Below, piece after piece: positions 1 to 7,459 of a DNA stretch of 26,911 nucleotides (position 1 is the stretch's first letter; each line of letters opens with the position of its first letter). The DNA comes from an uncultured Oscillospiraceae bacterium (GTDB lineage: Bacteria; Bacillota; Clostridia; Oscillospirales; Oscillospiraceae): NCBI GenBank assembly GCA_934589525.1, contig CAKTOB010000031.1, positions 1 to 26,911 on the forward strand, read 5' to 3'. The translations under genes were made by a program, and so were the position numbers. Below the pieces are notes generated by a model. That model saw only the letters and a list, made by a program, of their open reading frames with translations. It was not told where the DNA came from and did not search any database.

Positions 1-73
1 CAGGACTATTGTTTCACGTATTCGCTAACATTGCCGCTGCCATGGTTTTTAAGGTTTTCAACTCTTGATTGGC

Positions 74-690
74 ATTGACAATTGACAATTATTGGCTGAC
101 GGACGTGCCCGTTTTTGTGATCCGTTGGTTGAATGGTATACTCATGTAGGGGCGGCTACCATGTCAAGAGAAACATGGGTAACCAGCCGCCCGCCACGTT
201 CCGACTATAACCCGTGCGGTCAAACGGTACCACGCAATGTAGCGGCGGCAATCTGCCGCCATATACGTTGTACATTTGAATTTGTAACAACCAATAAAAA
301 ACGCATGTCATTCAAGCCTTAGCGCAAGCTGAGCGGAGGAATCTTCTCAAGTAGCAACAATAACCAGCGTAGGGTAAAACTTGCCACTTGAGTAGATCCC
401 TCCGCTCGTTTCATTCGGTCGGGATGACATGCGTTTCTTGGTTTGGCCGGTGCGGCTCAATACTCGCAACGTGGCGGGCGGCTGGAGCCGATGAATGAAG
501 GTGTGATTGCCACCGGCAATCAATTAATTTTAATTCGCTGCGCGGAGCACCACCCCTACGGAGTTTCCTATTTTTAAACGTTCAATCGGTACAATAGCGG
601 CGCAATATCCGTGTATTACGCAGGATTTTTATACCGCCCGCCACGTTTCCCCAAATAATTGTCAATTGTCCATTGTCAATTGTAAATTGT
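74..690. repeat. Nested foldback (inverted) repeat element, about 620 bp, no gene
   Basis: The stretch 1-764 holds no convincing gene. Most of it is one large imperfect palindrome whose arms pair in nested order. 74-95 (direct copies of ATTGACA) pairs with 651-675. The ATGTAGGGGCGG segment near 145-160 pairs with CCACCCCTACGG near 549-562. CAGCCGCCCGCCACGTT (183-199) pairs with 469-485. AACGCATGTCAT (300-311) pairs with 425-436. GAGCGGAGGAATCTTCTCAAG-like sequence (332-352) pairs with 387-407, giving a centre near 370. Local hairpins lie inside each arm, such as GGCGGCA/TGCCGCC at 245-261. The design suggests a non-autonomous, MITE-like or foldback intergenic repeat. No transposase or target duplication is visible, so mobility is inferred. 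Confidence 0.6.
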
Positions 691-711
691 AAATTTCCTC
701 CGCCCCGGGCT

Positions 712-750
712 CCATAAAAAACACAGCCCCCGCCTTTCCGGCGGGGGCTG
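712..750 (-). terminator. Rho-independent terminator of pta
   Basis: Read on the minus strand, an 11-bp perfect GC-rich stem (724-734 with 740-750, 5-nt loop) is followed by TGTTTTTT. It lies 15 nt past the pta stop codon, so pta appears to be transcribed alone on this side. Confidence 0.9.
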
Positions 751-764
751 CTATTATTGGGAAA

Positions 765-1763
765 TTACACCATTGCGGCGGTGATGATGGCCATCTTGTA
801 GACCTCGTCGGCGTTGCAGCCGCGGGACAGGTCGTTGATGGGAGCGGCCAGGCCCTGCAGGATGGGGCCGTAGGCTTCGAAGCCGCCCAGGCGCTGGGCG
901 ATCTTGTAGCCGATGTTGCCGGCTTCGATGTTGGGGAAGATGAAGGTGTTGGCGTGGCCGGCCACGGGGGAGCCGGGGAACTTCAGCTGGCCCACTTCGG
1001 GAGCAACGGCGGCGTCGAACTGCATTTCGCCGTCAATGGCCAGTTCGGGAGCCATTTCCTTGGCAACGATGGTGGCATCATGGCTCAGCTTCACGGTGCC
1101 GCCCTTGCCGGAGCCGTTGGTGGAGAAGCTCAGCATGGCAACCTTGGGGTCAATGCCGAAGACCTTGGCGGTGCGGGCGGACTCAATGGCCACCTCGGCC
1201 AGCTTCTGGGCGGCGGTCAGGGTCACGTTGCCGTCCTTGTCTACGGAATCCTCGTAGCTCAGGTTGATGGCGCAGTCGCCCATGGCCAGCTTCTCTTCGC
1301 CCCGGACCAGGATGAAGCAGGAGGACACCAGGTGGGCACCCTTCTTGGTTTTCACCAGCTGCAGCGCGGGACGGACGGTATCGGCGGTGGAGTAAGTAGC
1401 GCCGCCCAGCAGGGAGTCGGCGTAGCCCATCTTCACCAGCATGGTGCCGAAGTAGTTGCCCTTGGACAGGGCCTTCCGGCAGTCCTCGGCGCTCATCTTG
1501 CCCTTGCGGAGCTCTACCATCTTTTCGACCATGGCATCCATGCCCTCGTAGGTGGCAGGGTCCAGGATCTCCACGCCCTCGATGTTGAAGCCGCCCTTGG
1601 CCGCGTTGGCCTTGACTTCTTCAACATTGCCCACCAGGATGGGGGTCAGGAAGCCGCCCTCTACCAGGCGGGCAGTGGCCTCCAGAATACGGGCATCGTG
1701 GCCCTCCGTAAAGACGATCTTCCGAGGGTTGGCCTTCAGAGTTTCGATCATAGCATTGAACAT
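765..1763 (-). CDS. pta: Phosphate acetyltransferase
   Basis: Phosphotransacetylase converts acetyl-CoA and phosphate to acetyl phosphate and CoA in the cytoplasm, the first step of the acetate/ATP-yielding pathway. The 332-residue product has the usual length of a stand-alone PTA_PTB domain protein. It shows the family N-terminus (NPRKIVFTEGHDARILEA), the central SCFIL segment, and a C-terminal half with FPNIEAGNIGYKIAQRLGG and GPILQGLAAPINDLSRG. An open frame continues upstream to a GTG at 1823, but that extension runs through the -10 box of the promoter. A GGAGG at 1774-1778 lies 10 nt before the ATG at 1763, so this start is preferred. No ackA lies beside it, and a terminator follows directly. 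The family assignment is firm; the start is well supported but not proven. Confidence 0.95.
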   Translation of the reverse strand: MFNAMIETLKANPRKIVFTEGHDARILEATARLVEGGFLTPILVGNVEEVKANAAKGGFNIEGVEILDPATYEGMDAMVEKMVELRKGKMSAEDCRKALSKGNYFGTMLVKMGYADSLLGGATYSTADTVRPALQLVKTKKGAHLVSSCFILVRGEEKLAMGDCAINLSYEDSVDKDGNVTLTAAQKLAEVAIESARTAKVFGIDPKVAMLSFSTNGSGKGGTVKLSHDATIVAKEMAPELAIDGEMQFDAAVAPEVGQLKFPGSPVAGHANTFIFPNIEAGNIGYKIAQRLGGFEAYGPILQGLAAPINDLSRGCNADEVYKMAIITAAMV

Positions 1764-1811
1764 TGGAATCATTCCTCCATTATACGGGCCGAAGCCCATT
1801 TTTTCGTCTTT

Positions 1812-1840
1812 ATTATAGCTCACATTTCCCTCTGACGCAA
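1812..1840 (-). promoter_or_regulatory. Promoter of pta
   Basis: On the minus strand, TTGCGT (1840-1835), a 17-nt spacer and a perfect TATAAT (1817-1812) form a sigma-A-type promoter. Transcription would start near 1805, about 42 nt upstream of the ATG. This rules out the longer open frame starting at 1823. Confidence 0.75.
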
Positions 1841-1928
1841 GCCTTATTTTGAAAAGTCCTTGAAGACTTCCCCAAAAAGCTTTTTAGGCAATCTGATGAA
1901 ATCATTTCCAAATCAGCATTTTTTCCTA

Positions 1929-1957
1929 TTGATTTTTGTGCGATTTCCCTTTATAAT
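1929..1957 (+). promoter_or_regulatory. Promoter of minD-mgsA
   Basis: TTGATT (1929-1934), a 17-nt spacer and TATAAT (1952-1957) lie about 30 nt upstream of the minD start. Together with the pta promoter this makes a divergent intergenic region. An AAAAAGCTTTTT palindrome sits between the two promoters at 1874-1885. Confidence 0.8.
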
Positions 1958-1987
1958 GGTGTCATACTGTAAGAGGGGGAGAATTGC

Positions 1988-2725
1988 GTGGGCGAACTGT
2001 ATGCCATTGTCTCCGGAAAAGGAGGAACTGGCAAAACCTCCGTCTGCGCCGGAGTTGCCACAGCCCTGGCGGAGTCGGGCAAAAGTGTTCTTTGCATCGA
2101 CTGTGACGTGGGCCTGCGGAACCTGGATATTTCTCTGGGCATGTCCGACTGCGGGGCCCTGTCCTTTCTGGACGTGTGCGAGGGCAGCTACAGCATGAAT
2201 GATGCCTGCCGCCACCCCAAATACGACACCCTCCGTTTTCTCACCGCGCCTATGAACGTTCCCGTAGAGAAAATCGATTTGGAGCGTTTCGGAAGCCTGC
2301 TGCGCCGGGCCCGGGAACAGTATGATTTTGTATTCCTGGATGCCCCCGCGGGGGTGGACGCGGGCTTTCGCCTGACCAGCACCTGGACGGACCGGTTTCT
2401 TTTGGTCACCGGCTCCGGCCCCGCCGCCGTGCGGGATGCTGCCCGGGTCAGTGACCTTCTGGAGCTGGAGGGCAAGAAAAACGTCCGGCTCATTGTCAAC
2501 CGGGTGGATGAAGAACTGCTTTCCACCGTGCGGCTGACCATTGATGACGTGATGGATGCCACCGGTACCCCCTTGGCGGGGCTGGTGCCGGAAGACCCCA
2601 ATATCACCCTGGCGGCGGCCTTCGGCGTGCCCGTCCTTTTGTATGCCAAGCGCTGCCCCGCTGCCCGGGCCTTCCGCCGCATCGCCGGAAGGCTGGAGGG
2701 CATTTCCTCAAAAATCAAATTGTAA
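1988..2725 (+). CDS. minD: MinD-like septum-site ATPase (ParA/MinD family)
   Basis: MinD is a membrane-associated ATPase that works with MinC to keep FtsZ rings away from the cell poles. The 245-residue product carries the deviant Walker A motif KGGTGKT (residues 11-17), the switch region IDCDVGLRNLDISLG (37-51) typical of MinD, and the Walker B strand FVFLDAPAG. The tail RAFRRIAGRLEGISSKIKL is basic and could form the amphipathic membrane-binding helix. It starts at GTG 1988 behind AGAGGGGG. No minC or minE is adjacent, so its partners must be elsewhere or absent. The mgsA gene follows after 44 nt, a neighbourhood known from other Clostridia. A different MinD/ParA-family role cannot be excluded. 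Confidence 0.85.
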   Translation: MGELYAIVSGKGGTGKTSVCAGVATALAESGKSVLCIDCDVGLRNLDISLGMSDCGALSFLDVCEGSYSMNDACRHPKYDTLRFLTAPMNVPVEKIDLERFGSLLRRAREQYDFVFLDAPAGVDAGFRLTSTWTDRFLLVTGSGPAAVRDAARVSDLLELEGKKNVRLIVNRVDEELLSTVRLTIDDVMDATGTPLAGLVPEDPNITLAAAFGVPVLLYAKRCPAARAFRRIAGRLEGISSKIKL

Positions 2726-2769
2726 ATATAGAGTTCCGTTTTTAACGGAGATAAGGAGTGACCTGTATT

Positions 2770-3183
2770 ATGAATATCGCATTTTTGGCCCACGATAAAA
2801 AGAAGGAACTGATGGTTCAGTTCTGTACGGCCTACAAGAGCGTCCTTCAGAAGCACAGTCTTTACGCCACCGCCACCACCGGGCGGCTGATCGCGGACAA
2901 TACAGGCCTGCCCATTACCCTGCTGCTTTCCCACAAGCAGGGGGGACATCAGCAGATCAACGCCCGCATTGCCTACAACGAAATCGACCTGGTCCTGCTC
3001 TTTACAGACCCCAACACCACCGACCCCTGGGACGATGCCCAGATGATCGAGACCATTCGCCACTGTGACAAGCAGAATGTGCCCATCGCCACCAACCTGG
3101 CCAGCGCGGAAATGTTCATCCTGGGCCTGCAGCGGGGCGATCTGGATTGGCGTGAAATGATCCACAGCAAGACCAAGTTCTGA
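2770..3183 (+). CDS. mgsA: Methylglyoxal synthase-like protein with altered catalytic site
   Basis: Methylglyoxal synthase turns dihydroxyacetone phosphate into methylglyoxal and phosphate. The 137-residue product has the family length and landmarks: AHDKKKELM (residues 7-15), the phosphate-loop-like ATATTGRL (33-40), QQINARI, and the C-terminal IATNLASAEMFI and LQRGDLDWREM. However, His60 (codon 2947-2949) stands in GGHQQ where the E. coli enzyme has catalytic Asp71 in GGDQQ. The SGP segment reads SHK, and a Trp replaces the His of the PHxPD loop. The ATG at 2770 is chosen because it matches family starts; AAGGAG lies 11 nt upstream, and the GTG at 2758 overlaps that site. It is likely co-transcribed with minD. 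The fold assignment is strong; activity as a methylglyoxal synthase is doubtful. Confidence 0.8.
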   Translation: MNIAFLAHDKKKELMVQFCTAYKSVLQKHSLYATATTGRLIADNTGLPITLLLSHKQGGHQQINARIAYNEIDLVLLFTDPNTTDPWDDAQMIETIRHCDKQNVPIATNLASAEMFILGLQRGDLDWREMIHSKTKF

Positions 3184-3210
3184 TACCTCCCGGTTCTATA
3201 CATGCTGTAA

Positions 3211-3238
3211 AGGGCGGCAATATTGTCGCCCCTTTTTT
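3211..3238 (+). terminator. Rho-independent terminator after mgsA
   Basis: GGGCGGC pairs with GTCGCCC (one G-T pair) around an AATATT loop and is followed by CCTTTTTT. It separates minD-mgsA from hisS, although hisS has no obvious promoter of its own in the 36 nt that remain, so some read-through is likely. Confidence 0.85.
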
Positions 3239-3274
3239 GCGAAAACCCACTTATATATGAAGGAGAACAGATTT

Positions 3275-4627
3275 ATGGATATTATCAAGCCCCGTACCCT
3301 CTCCGGCTTTATGGAGCTGCTGCCGGACAAGCAGATCCAGTTTGAGCGGATGACCAAGATCCTCCGGGAAACTTACGCCTCCTACGGCTTTGCCCCCCTG
3401 GATACCCCCGCCATTGAAGATGCCCAGATCCTTCTGGCCAAGGGCGGCGGCGAGACCGAAAAGCAGATCTACCGCTTCACCAAGGGCGACAGCGACCTGG
3501 CCCTGCGCTTTGACCTGACGGTGCCTCTGGCCAAATATGTGGCCCTGCACTATAACGAGCTGGCCTTCCCCTTCCGCCGGTATCAGATCAGCAAGGTCTA
3601 CCGGGGCGAGCGGGCCCAGAGAGGCCGGTTCCGGGAATTTTACCAGGCGGACATCGACATCATCGGTGACGGCAAGCTGGATATTCTCAACGAGGCGGAG
3701 ATCCCCGCCATCATCTACAAGGTCTTTTCCGGCTTCGGCCTGACCCGGTTCCAGATCCGGGTGAACAACCGAAAGATCCTCACCGGCTTCTACGATATGC
3801 TGGGCCTGGGGGAAAAGAGCGGCGACATCATGCGCTCCGTGGACAAGCTGGACAAGATCGGCCCGGAGAAGGTCAAGGCCATCCTTCTGGAGGACTGCGG
3901 CCTGACGGAGGACCAGGCTGAAGAAATTCTCCGCTTTATCGCCATCCGGGGCACCAATGCCCAGGTTCTGGAGGCTCTGGAAGGGTATCTGGGGAAGAAC
4001 GAGACCTTTGACGTGGGTGTGTCCGAGCTGAAGGCCGTTACCGCCAACCTCTCCGCCTTCGGGGTGCCGGAACGCAACTTCGCCGTGGACCTGACCATTG
4101 CCCGGGGCCTGGACTACTACACCGGCACCGTTTACGAAACCGCCCTCCTTGACCACCCGGAGATCGGCTCCGTCTGCTCCGGCGGCCGGTATGACAATTT
4201 GGCGGGCTACTACATTGACAAGCCCCTGCCCGGCGTGGGTATTTCCATCGGCCTGACCCGGCTGTTCTATGTGCTGGACGAGCAGGGCCTGCTGAACCCC
4301 GCCCTGCCCTCCGCCCCGGCGGATGTGCTGGTGCTGCCCATGACCGCCGACATGGCCCCGGCCATTGCCCTGGCAGAGCGTCTTCGTACCTCCGGCCTGC
4401 GGGTGCAGCTGTATGCGGAGCAGAAGAAATTCAAGCAGAAAATGGCCTACGCCAACAAGCTGGGCGTGCCCTTTGCGGTGCTTCTGGGAGAGGATGAGCT
4501 GGAACAGGGCCTGTGCTCCTTGAAGAACATGGTCACCGGCGAGCAGCAGCTGCTCGCCCCCGAGGACGCTGCCCAGGTCATCCGCCAGGCCGTCAACGCC
4601 CAGTGCCCGGTGATCCTGGAAAAGTAA
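3275..4627 (+). CDS. hisS: Histidyl-tRNA synthetase
   Basis: This class II aminoacyl-tRNA synthetase charges tRNA-His. The 450-residue product has motif 2 (FRRYQISKVYRGE and GRFREFYQAD, residues 100-126), the histidine-binding ARGLDYYTGTVYE (about 276-288), motif 3 (VGISIGLTRL) and a C-terminal anticodon-binding domain beginning at ADVLVLPMT. That last domain separates it from the HisZ regulatory paralogue. RFDLTVPLAKYVA (78-90) and GRFREFYQADIDI resemble the eukaryotic/archaeal branch of HisRS more than the E. coli type (LRPEGT). The ATG at 3275 lies 9 nt after GAAGGAG; an upstream ATG at 3257 overlaps this site and is rejected. No T-box leader is visible. A strong hairpin follows. Confidence 0.93.
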   Translation: MDIIKPRTLSGFMELLPDKQIQFERMTKILRETYASYGFAPLDTPAIEDAQILLAKGGGETEKQIYRFTKGDSDLALRFDLTVPLAKYVALHYNELAFPFRRYQISKVYRGERAQRGRFREFYQADIDIIGDGKLDILNEAEIPAIIYKVFSGFGLTRFQIRVNNRKILTGFYDMLGLGEKSGDIMRSVDKLDKIGPEKVKAILLEDCGLTEDQAEEILRFIAIRGTNAQVLEALEGYLGKNETFDVGVSELKAVTANLSAFGVPERNFAVDLTIARGLDYYTGTVYETALLDHPEIGSVCSGGRYDNLAGYYIDKPLPGVGISIGLTRLFYVLDEQGLLNPALPSAPADVLVLPMTADMAPAIALAERLRTSGLRVQLYAEQKKFKQKMAYANKLGVPFAVLLGEDELEQGLCSLKNMVTGEQQLLAPEDAAQVIRQAVNAQCPVILEK

Positions 4628-4641
4628 AATCAAGAATATAA

Positions 4642-4702
4642 AAGAGAGAAACGTATCATTGTATAGCCCTCCCGGGTTTTGCAATGATACGTTTTTTCTC
4701 TG
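4642..4702 (+). terminator. Terminator after hisS
   Basis: AAACGTATCATTG pairs with CAATGATACGTTT around a 20-nt spacer, extended by AGAGA/TCTCT, with a T-run on the plus side. The near symmetry could also allow termination from the other direction, but no minus-strand gene uses it here. Confidence 0.85.
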
Positions 4703-4765
4703 CTGCATTATAGGATTCCACCAATTCTGGATTTGAAAATTTTAAAAATGATGTGCATTTTGCTA

Positions 4766-4794
4766 TTGACGAATGGGTTTTGGGGATGTATGAT
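4766..4794 (+). promoter_or_regulatory. Promoter of the antiporter-mgtC operon
   Basis: TTGACG (4766-4771), a 17-nt spacer and TATGAT (4789-4794) form a near-consensus sigma-A promoter. Transcription should start near 4801, leaving a leader of about 68 nt. Confidence 0.85.
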
Positions 4795-4809
4795 GTAGCA
4801 AATATAAAT

Positions 4810-4827
4810 TGTAAAATATATTTTACA
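4810..4827. promoter_or_regulatory. Perfect 18-bp palindrome, candidate operator
   Basis: TGTAAAATATATTTTACA is fully self-complementary and begins about 9 nt after the predicted start of transcription. This is where a repressor dimer could block the antiporter promoter. No regulator gene is adjacent, so the binding protein is unknown. Confidence 0.5.
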
Positions 4828-4829
4828 CA

Positions 4830-4850
4830 GCCGCCCCCGGCGGCATTTTT
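4830..4850 (+). promoter_or_regulatory. Terminator-like hairpin in antiporter leader
   Basis: GCCGCC pairs with GGCGGC around CCC and is followed by ATTTTT, directly before the ribosome binding site GGAAGGAGG at 4853-4861. It could act as an attenuator. No alternative antiterminator fold was found by eye. Confidence 0.4.
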
Positions 4851-4868
4851 CCGGAAGGAGGTTTTTCC

Positions 4869-6320
4869 GTGTCCGCGTTTCATCATACACTTTTGAATCT
4901 GCCCCCGGTGCCCACCGTGATCATTTCCGTGGCCCTGATGCTGTTTTCCGGCTTCCTGCTGACCCGGATCACAAAGCTCCTGCGGCTGCCCAATGTGACG
5001 GCCTACATTGTGGCGGGCATCCTCATCGGCCCCTTCGGCCTGAACCTGGTGCCCCAGAACATCATTGACGGGACGGATTTCCTGTCAGACATTGCCCTGG
5101 CCTTTATCGCCTTTTCCACAGGAGAGTTTTTCAAACTCTCGGTGCTGAAGAAAAACGGCATGAAGGTGGTGTGGATCACCGTTTTGGAGTCGGTGCTGGC
5201 ATCCGTGGCGGTGTTTATTCTGACCTACTGGGTGTTAGGGCTGGAGCTGGCCTTTTCCATCGTCCTTGCAGCTCTGGCCTCCGCCACGGCCCCGGCCTCT
5301 ACCATGATGACCATCCGCCAGACCGGCGCCAAGGGGGACTTCGTCAACACCCTGCTGCAAGTGGTGGCTCTGGACGATGTGGTGGGGCTGGTGCTCTATT
5401 CCATGGCCATTTCCGTGGCCCTGGCCTCCTTAGAAGGGGCCGGGGGCTTTACGCTCAGCACCCTGCTGCGGCCCATCCTTTTAAACCTTCTGGTCATGGC
5501 CCTGGGGGGCTCCTTCGGGGTGCTTATGAAGCTGCTGATGCCCAGCAACCGCTCCACGGACAACAAGCTGATCATCTCCATTGCCCTGCTCTTCAGCTTC
5601 TGCGGCATCTGCGCCCTGCTGGATGTATCGCCCTTGCTTGGCTGCATGGCCATGGGCACGGTCTATACGAATATTGCGGAAAATGACAAGCTGTTCCGGC
5701 AGCTGGGCTATTTCAGCCCCCCGATCCTGCTGCTGTTTTTCGTCCGGTCCGGCATGTCCTTTAAGCTCGATGCCCTGGTATCTACGGAGGGGGCGCTGAA
5801 CGGGGTGCCGCTGCTGGTCATCGGCGGGGGCTACTTCCTGGTGCGCATCCTGGGCAAATACCTGGGGGCCTGGCTGGGCTGCTGGGCCGTGGGAAAAGAC
5901 AAGCTCGTCCGCAATTACTTAGGCCTTGCCCTGATTCCCCAGGCAGGCGTGGCCATCGGTCTGGCGGCCCTGGGCGCCCGGACTCTGGGCGGCAGCATGG
6001 GCGAGGACCTGCAAACCATCATTCTGGCTTCCAGCGTCCTGTATGAGCTCATCGGCCCGGGCTGCGCCAAGCTGGCGCTCTACCTTTCCAAATCCTATTC
6101 CAATTGTCTGGAGGAGCTGGCCCTGGTGGAGGAGGTCACGGAGACCGGGGAACAGAAAACCGACGTACAGCTGCTCATTGAACGGATCCAGAAAATACAA
6201 AAGGAGCTTCCCCAGCATGAGAGCGTCATGAGCGAAGAGGAAGCTGCCTTTACAGAGGCCGCCGAAGAGCACCTGGCCAGAACTCAGGTCCAGCGGCACT
6301 ATTTTTCAAAATGGAGGTAA
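4869..6320 (+). CDS. CPA2-family cation/proton antiporter
   Basis: This is a membrane antiporter of the Na+/H+ exchanger (CPA2, KefB/NapA-like) superfamily, expected to exchange Na+ or K+ for protons. The 483-residue product has about 12-13 hydrophobic segments in residues 12-405. It shows the family signatures PNVTAYIVAGILIGPFGL, SATAPASTMM, and ALDDVVGL with the ion-binding acid pair Asp169-Asp170. The C-terminal 75 residues are soluble, acidic and helix-rich (EEVTETGEQ, MSEEEAAF). There is no TrkA-N domain, so this is not a full KefB. It starts at GTG 4869, 7 nt after AAGGAGG. The MgtC-like gene follows with a ribosome binding site overlapping this stop codon, so the two are probably translated together and share a role in ion homeostasis. 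Confidence 0.88.
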   Translation: MSAFHHTLLNLPPVPTVIISVALMLFSGFLLTRITKLLRLPNVTAYIVAGILIGPFGLNLVPQNIIDGTDFLSDIALAFIAFSTGEFFKLSVLKKNGMKVVWITVLESVLASVAVFILTYWVLGLELAFSIVLAALASATAPASTMMTIRQTGAKGDFVNTLLQVVALDDVVGLVLYSMAISVALASLEGAGGFTLSTLLRPILLNLLVMALGGSFGVLMKLLMPSNRSTDNKLIISIALLFSFCGICALLDVSPLLGCMAMGTVYTNIAENDKLFRQLGYFSPPILLLFFVRSGMSFKLDALVSTEGALNGVPLLVIGGGYFLVRILGKYLGAWLGCWAVGKDKLVRNYLGLALIPQAGVAIGLAALGARTLGGSMGEDLQTIILASSVLYELIGPGCAKLALYLSKSYSNCLEELALVEEVTETGEQKTDVQLLIERIQKIQKELPQHESVMSEEEAAFTEAAEEHLARTQVQRHYFSKWR

Positions 6321-6326
6321 TGTATT

Positions 6327-7043
6327 GTGGAAAAAGATTGGATTTCCGGGCTCATGGGCCAGTGGAGCGGTGAACTGAATCTGTGGTCGGTTCTATTCCG
6401 GCTGATGCTGAGTCTGGTGCTCTCCGCCATCATCGGCTGTGAGCGCTCCAGCAAGCGCCACTCCGCAGGCCTGCGGACCTTTATTCTGGTGAGCCTGGTA
6501 GGCACCGGCACCATGCTCATTGACCAGTACCTGATGCTACTCTATAAGTCCCCCCTGCCGGTGCTCTCCGCCGCCGGGGTCATCGGCACCGCCACCTTGA
6601 GCAGCAACTCCGTGCTCTTCAGCTCCAAAAGCCAGATCAAGGGCCTGACCACTTCGGTGGGCCTGTGGTGCTGCGGCGTGGTGGGCATCGCCCTGGGGGC
6701 CGGCATGTACACCGTGGCCCTGGGGCTGACCCTCAGCATGCTTGCCTGCATGTCCAGTCTCCCGGCCCTGGAAAAGGATTTAAAGGACCGCTCCAACCAT
6801 TTTGAAGTCCACCTGGAGCTGAAAAACAAAAGCGACCTGCCGGACTTCGTCTCCACCGTCCGGGCCCTGGGCATCCGCATCGACGACATTGAGCTGAACC
6901 CCGCCTACTTAAATTCCGGTATCAGCGTCTTCTCCGTCTCCTTCACCATCGCCAGCCAGGAGCTGAAAAAATACAAAAAGCACGAGGATATTATTTCCGC
7001 CCTGCGGTCCCTGGAATACGTCTACCATATTGAAGAGATGTAA
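6327..7043 (+). CDS. MgtC/SapB-family membrane protein
   Basis: MgtC-like proteins are inner-membrane proteins linked to growth in low Mg2+ and to ATP synthase or K+ transport control in other bacteria. The 238-residue product has four to five hydrophobic segments in the first 150 residues. It shows the family signature IIGCERSSKRHSAGLRT (residues 35-51) and a later KGLTTSVGLWCCGVVGIALG segment. The last 85 residues form a soluble domain with an ACT-like alternation of strands and helices (NHFEVHLELKN onward). It starts at GTG 6327, 9 nt after GGAGG, which overlaps the antiporter stop. The pairing with a CPA2 antiporter suggests a joint cation stress function, which is inference. Confidence 0.85.
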   Translation: MEKDWISGLMGQWSGELNLWSVLFRLMLSLVLSAIIGCERSSKRHSAGLRTFILVSLVGTGTMLIDQYLMLLYKSPLPVLSAAGVIGTATLSSNSVLFSSKSQIKGLTTSVGLWCCGVVGIALGAGMYTVALGLTLSMLACMSSLPALEKDLKDRSNHFEVHLELKNKSDLPDFVSTVRALGIRIDDIELNPAYLNSGISVFSVSFTIASQELKKYKKHEDIISALRSLEYVYHIEEM

Positions 7044-7049
7044 ACTTAT

Positions 7050-7236
7050 GGAAGCTCTGATTAAATCGGCAAGAGCTGACGGCAAAAGATTCGCCGCTCA
7101 GCCGCAGACGATTTATTCAGAGTTTCCTTCGTTATCCCGACTTCTGCCCCTAAAAATGCAGTGTTTTCAACACTATTAGAGTGAAGTCGGGATAACGCAG
7201 GAGTCGGGATAACGACAAGCATCCAGAATTCTGGAT
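7050..7236. repeat. Cluster of palindromic intergenic repeats
   Basis: Several palindromes follow the mgtC-like gene. First is a 78-nt imperfect hairpin whose ends pair 17 of 19 (7050-7068 with 7109-7127) and whose inside also folds. Second is a perfect 15-bp inverted repeat CGTTATCCCGACTTC (7130-7144 with 7183-7197), with GTGTT/AACAC inside. Third is a direct repeat of GAGTCGGGATAACG at 7201-7214. Last is the perfect 16-bp palindrome ATCCAGAATTCTGGAT at 7221-7236. None is followed by a T-run, so they are not simple terminators. They look like mobile-repeat debris at the edge of an AT-rich segment. Confidence 0.6.
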
Positions 7237-7387
7237 AACACGGGAGTCGAAATGGCAAAAAGAAGGACTTTATATGTAGTATACTTTGGAGGTAAATTTA
7301 TCTACTAATGACATGTTATGAGTTATTAGCATTGCAGTAGTTGAACTTGTATGTAATCTTGTGATTGATAAAAATAAATGATTTCTC

Positions 7388-7426
7388 AGCGGCAGGGAGT
7401 GAAATATCTCTTTGCCGCTACTTTTC
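7388..7426 (+). terminator. Hairpin, possible terminator upstream of the sigma operon
   Basis: AGCGGCA (7388-7394) pairs with TGCCGCT (7413-7419), extended inward by GGGAG/CTCTT pairs, and is followed by ACTTTTCTG. The T-run is short. It may isolate the sigma operon from upstream transcription. The rest of 7260-7495 shows no gene. Confidence 0.5.
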
Positions 7427-7459
7427 TGCGTTAATTTGTAGAAATTTCCATAATTTTGT

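Noticed and set aside
92..322. 76-residue plus-strand open frame
   Set aside because: It lies inside the nested foldback repeat, has no ribosome binding site and its sequence is unlike any protein family; the frame is a by-product of GC-rich repeat arms.
1764..1823. N-terminal extension of pta from GTG 1823
   Set aside because: The extension runs through the -10 box and the ribosome binding site of the gene; the ATG at 1763 matches the family start.
954..1835. 293-residue plus-strand frame opposite pta
   Set aside because: It is antisense to a well-supported gene and is low-complexity (rich in Gly, His, Gln), as expected for a shadow frame of GC-rich coding sequence.
3184..3274. T-box leader before hisS
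   Set aside because: Only about 36 nt separate the upstream terminator from the start codon, and no T-box sequence (TGGNACCGCG-like) is present.
3251..4708. 485-residue minus-strand frame opposite hisS
   Set aside because: It is a shadow of hisS, with low-complexity Gln/Gly/His composition and no start signals.
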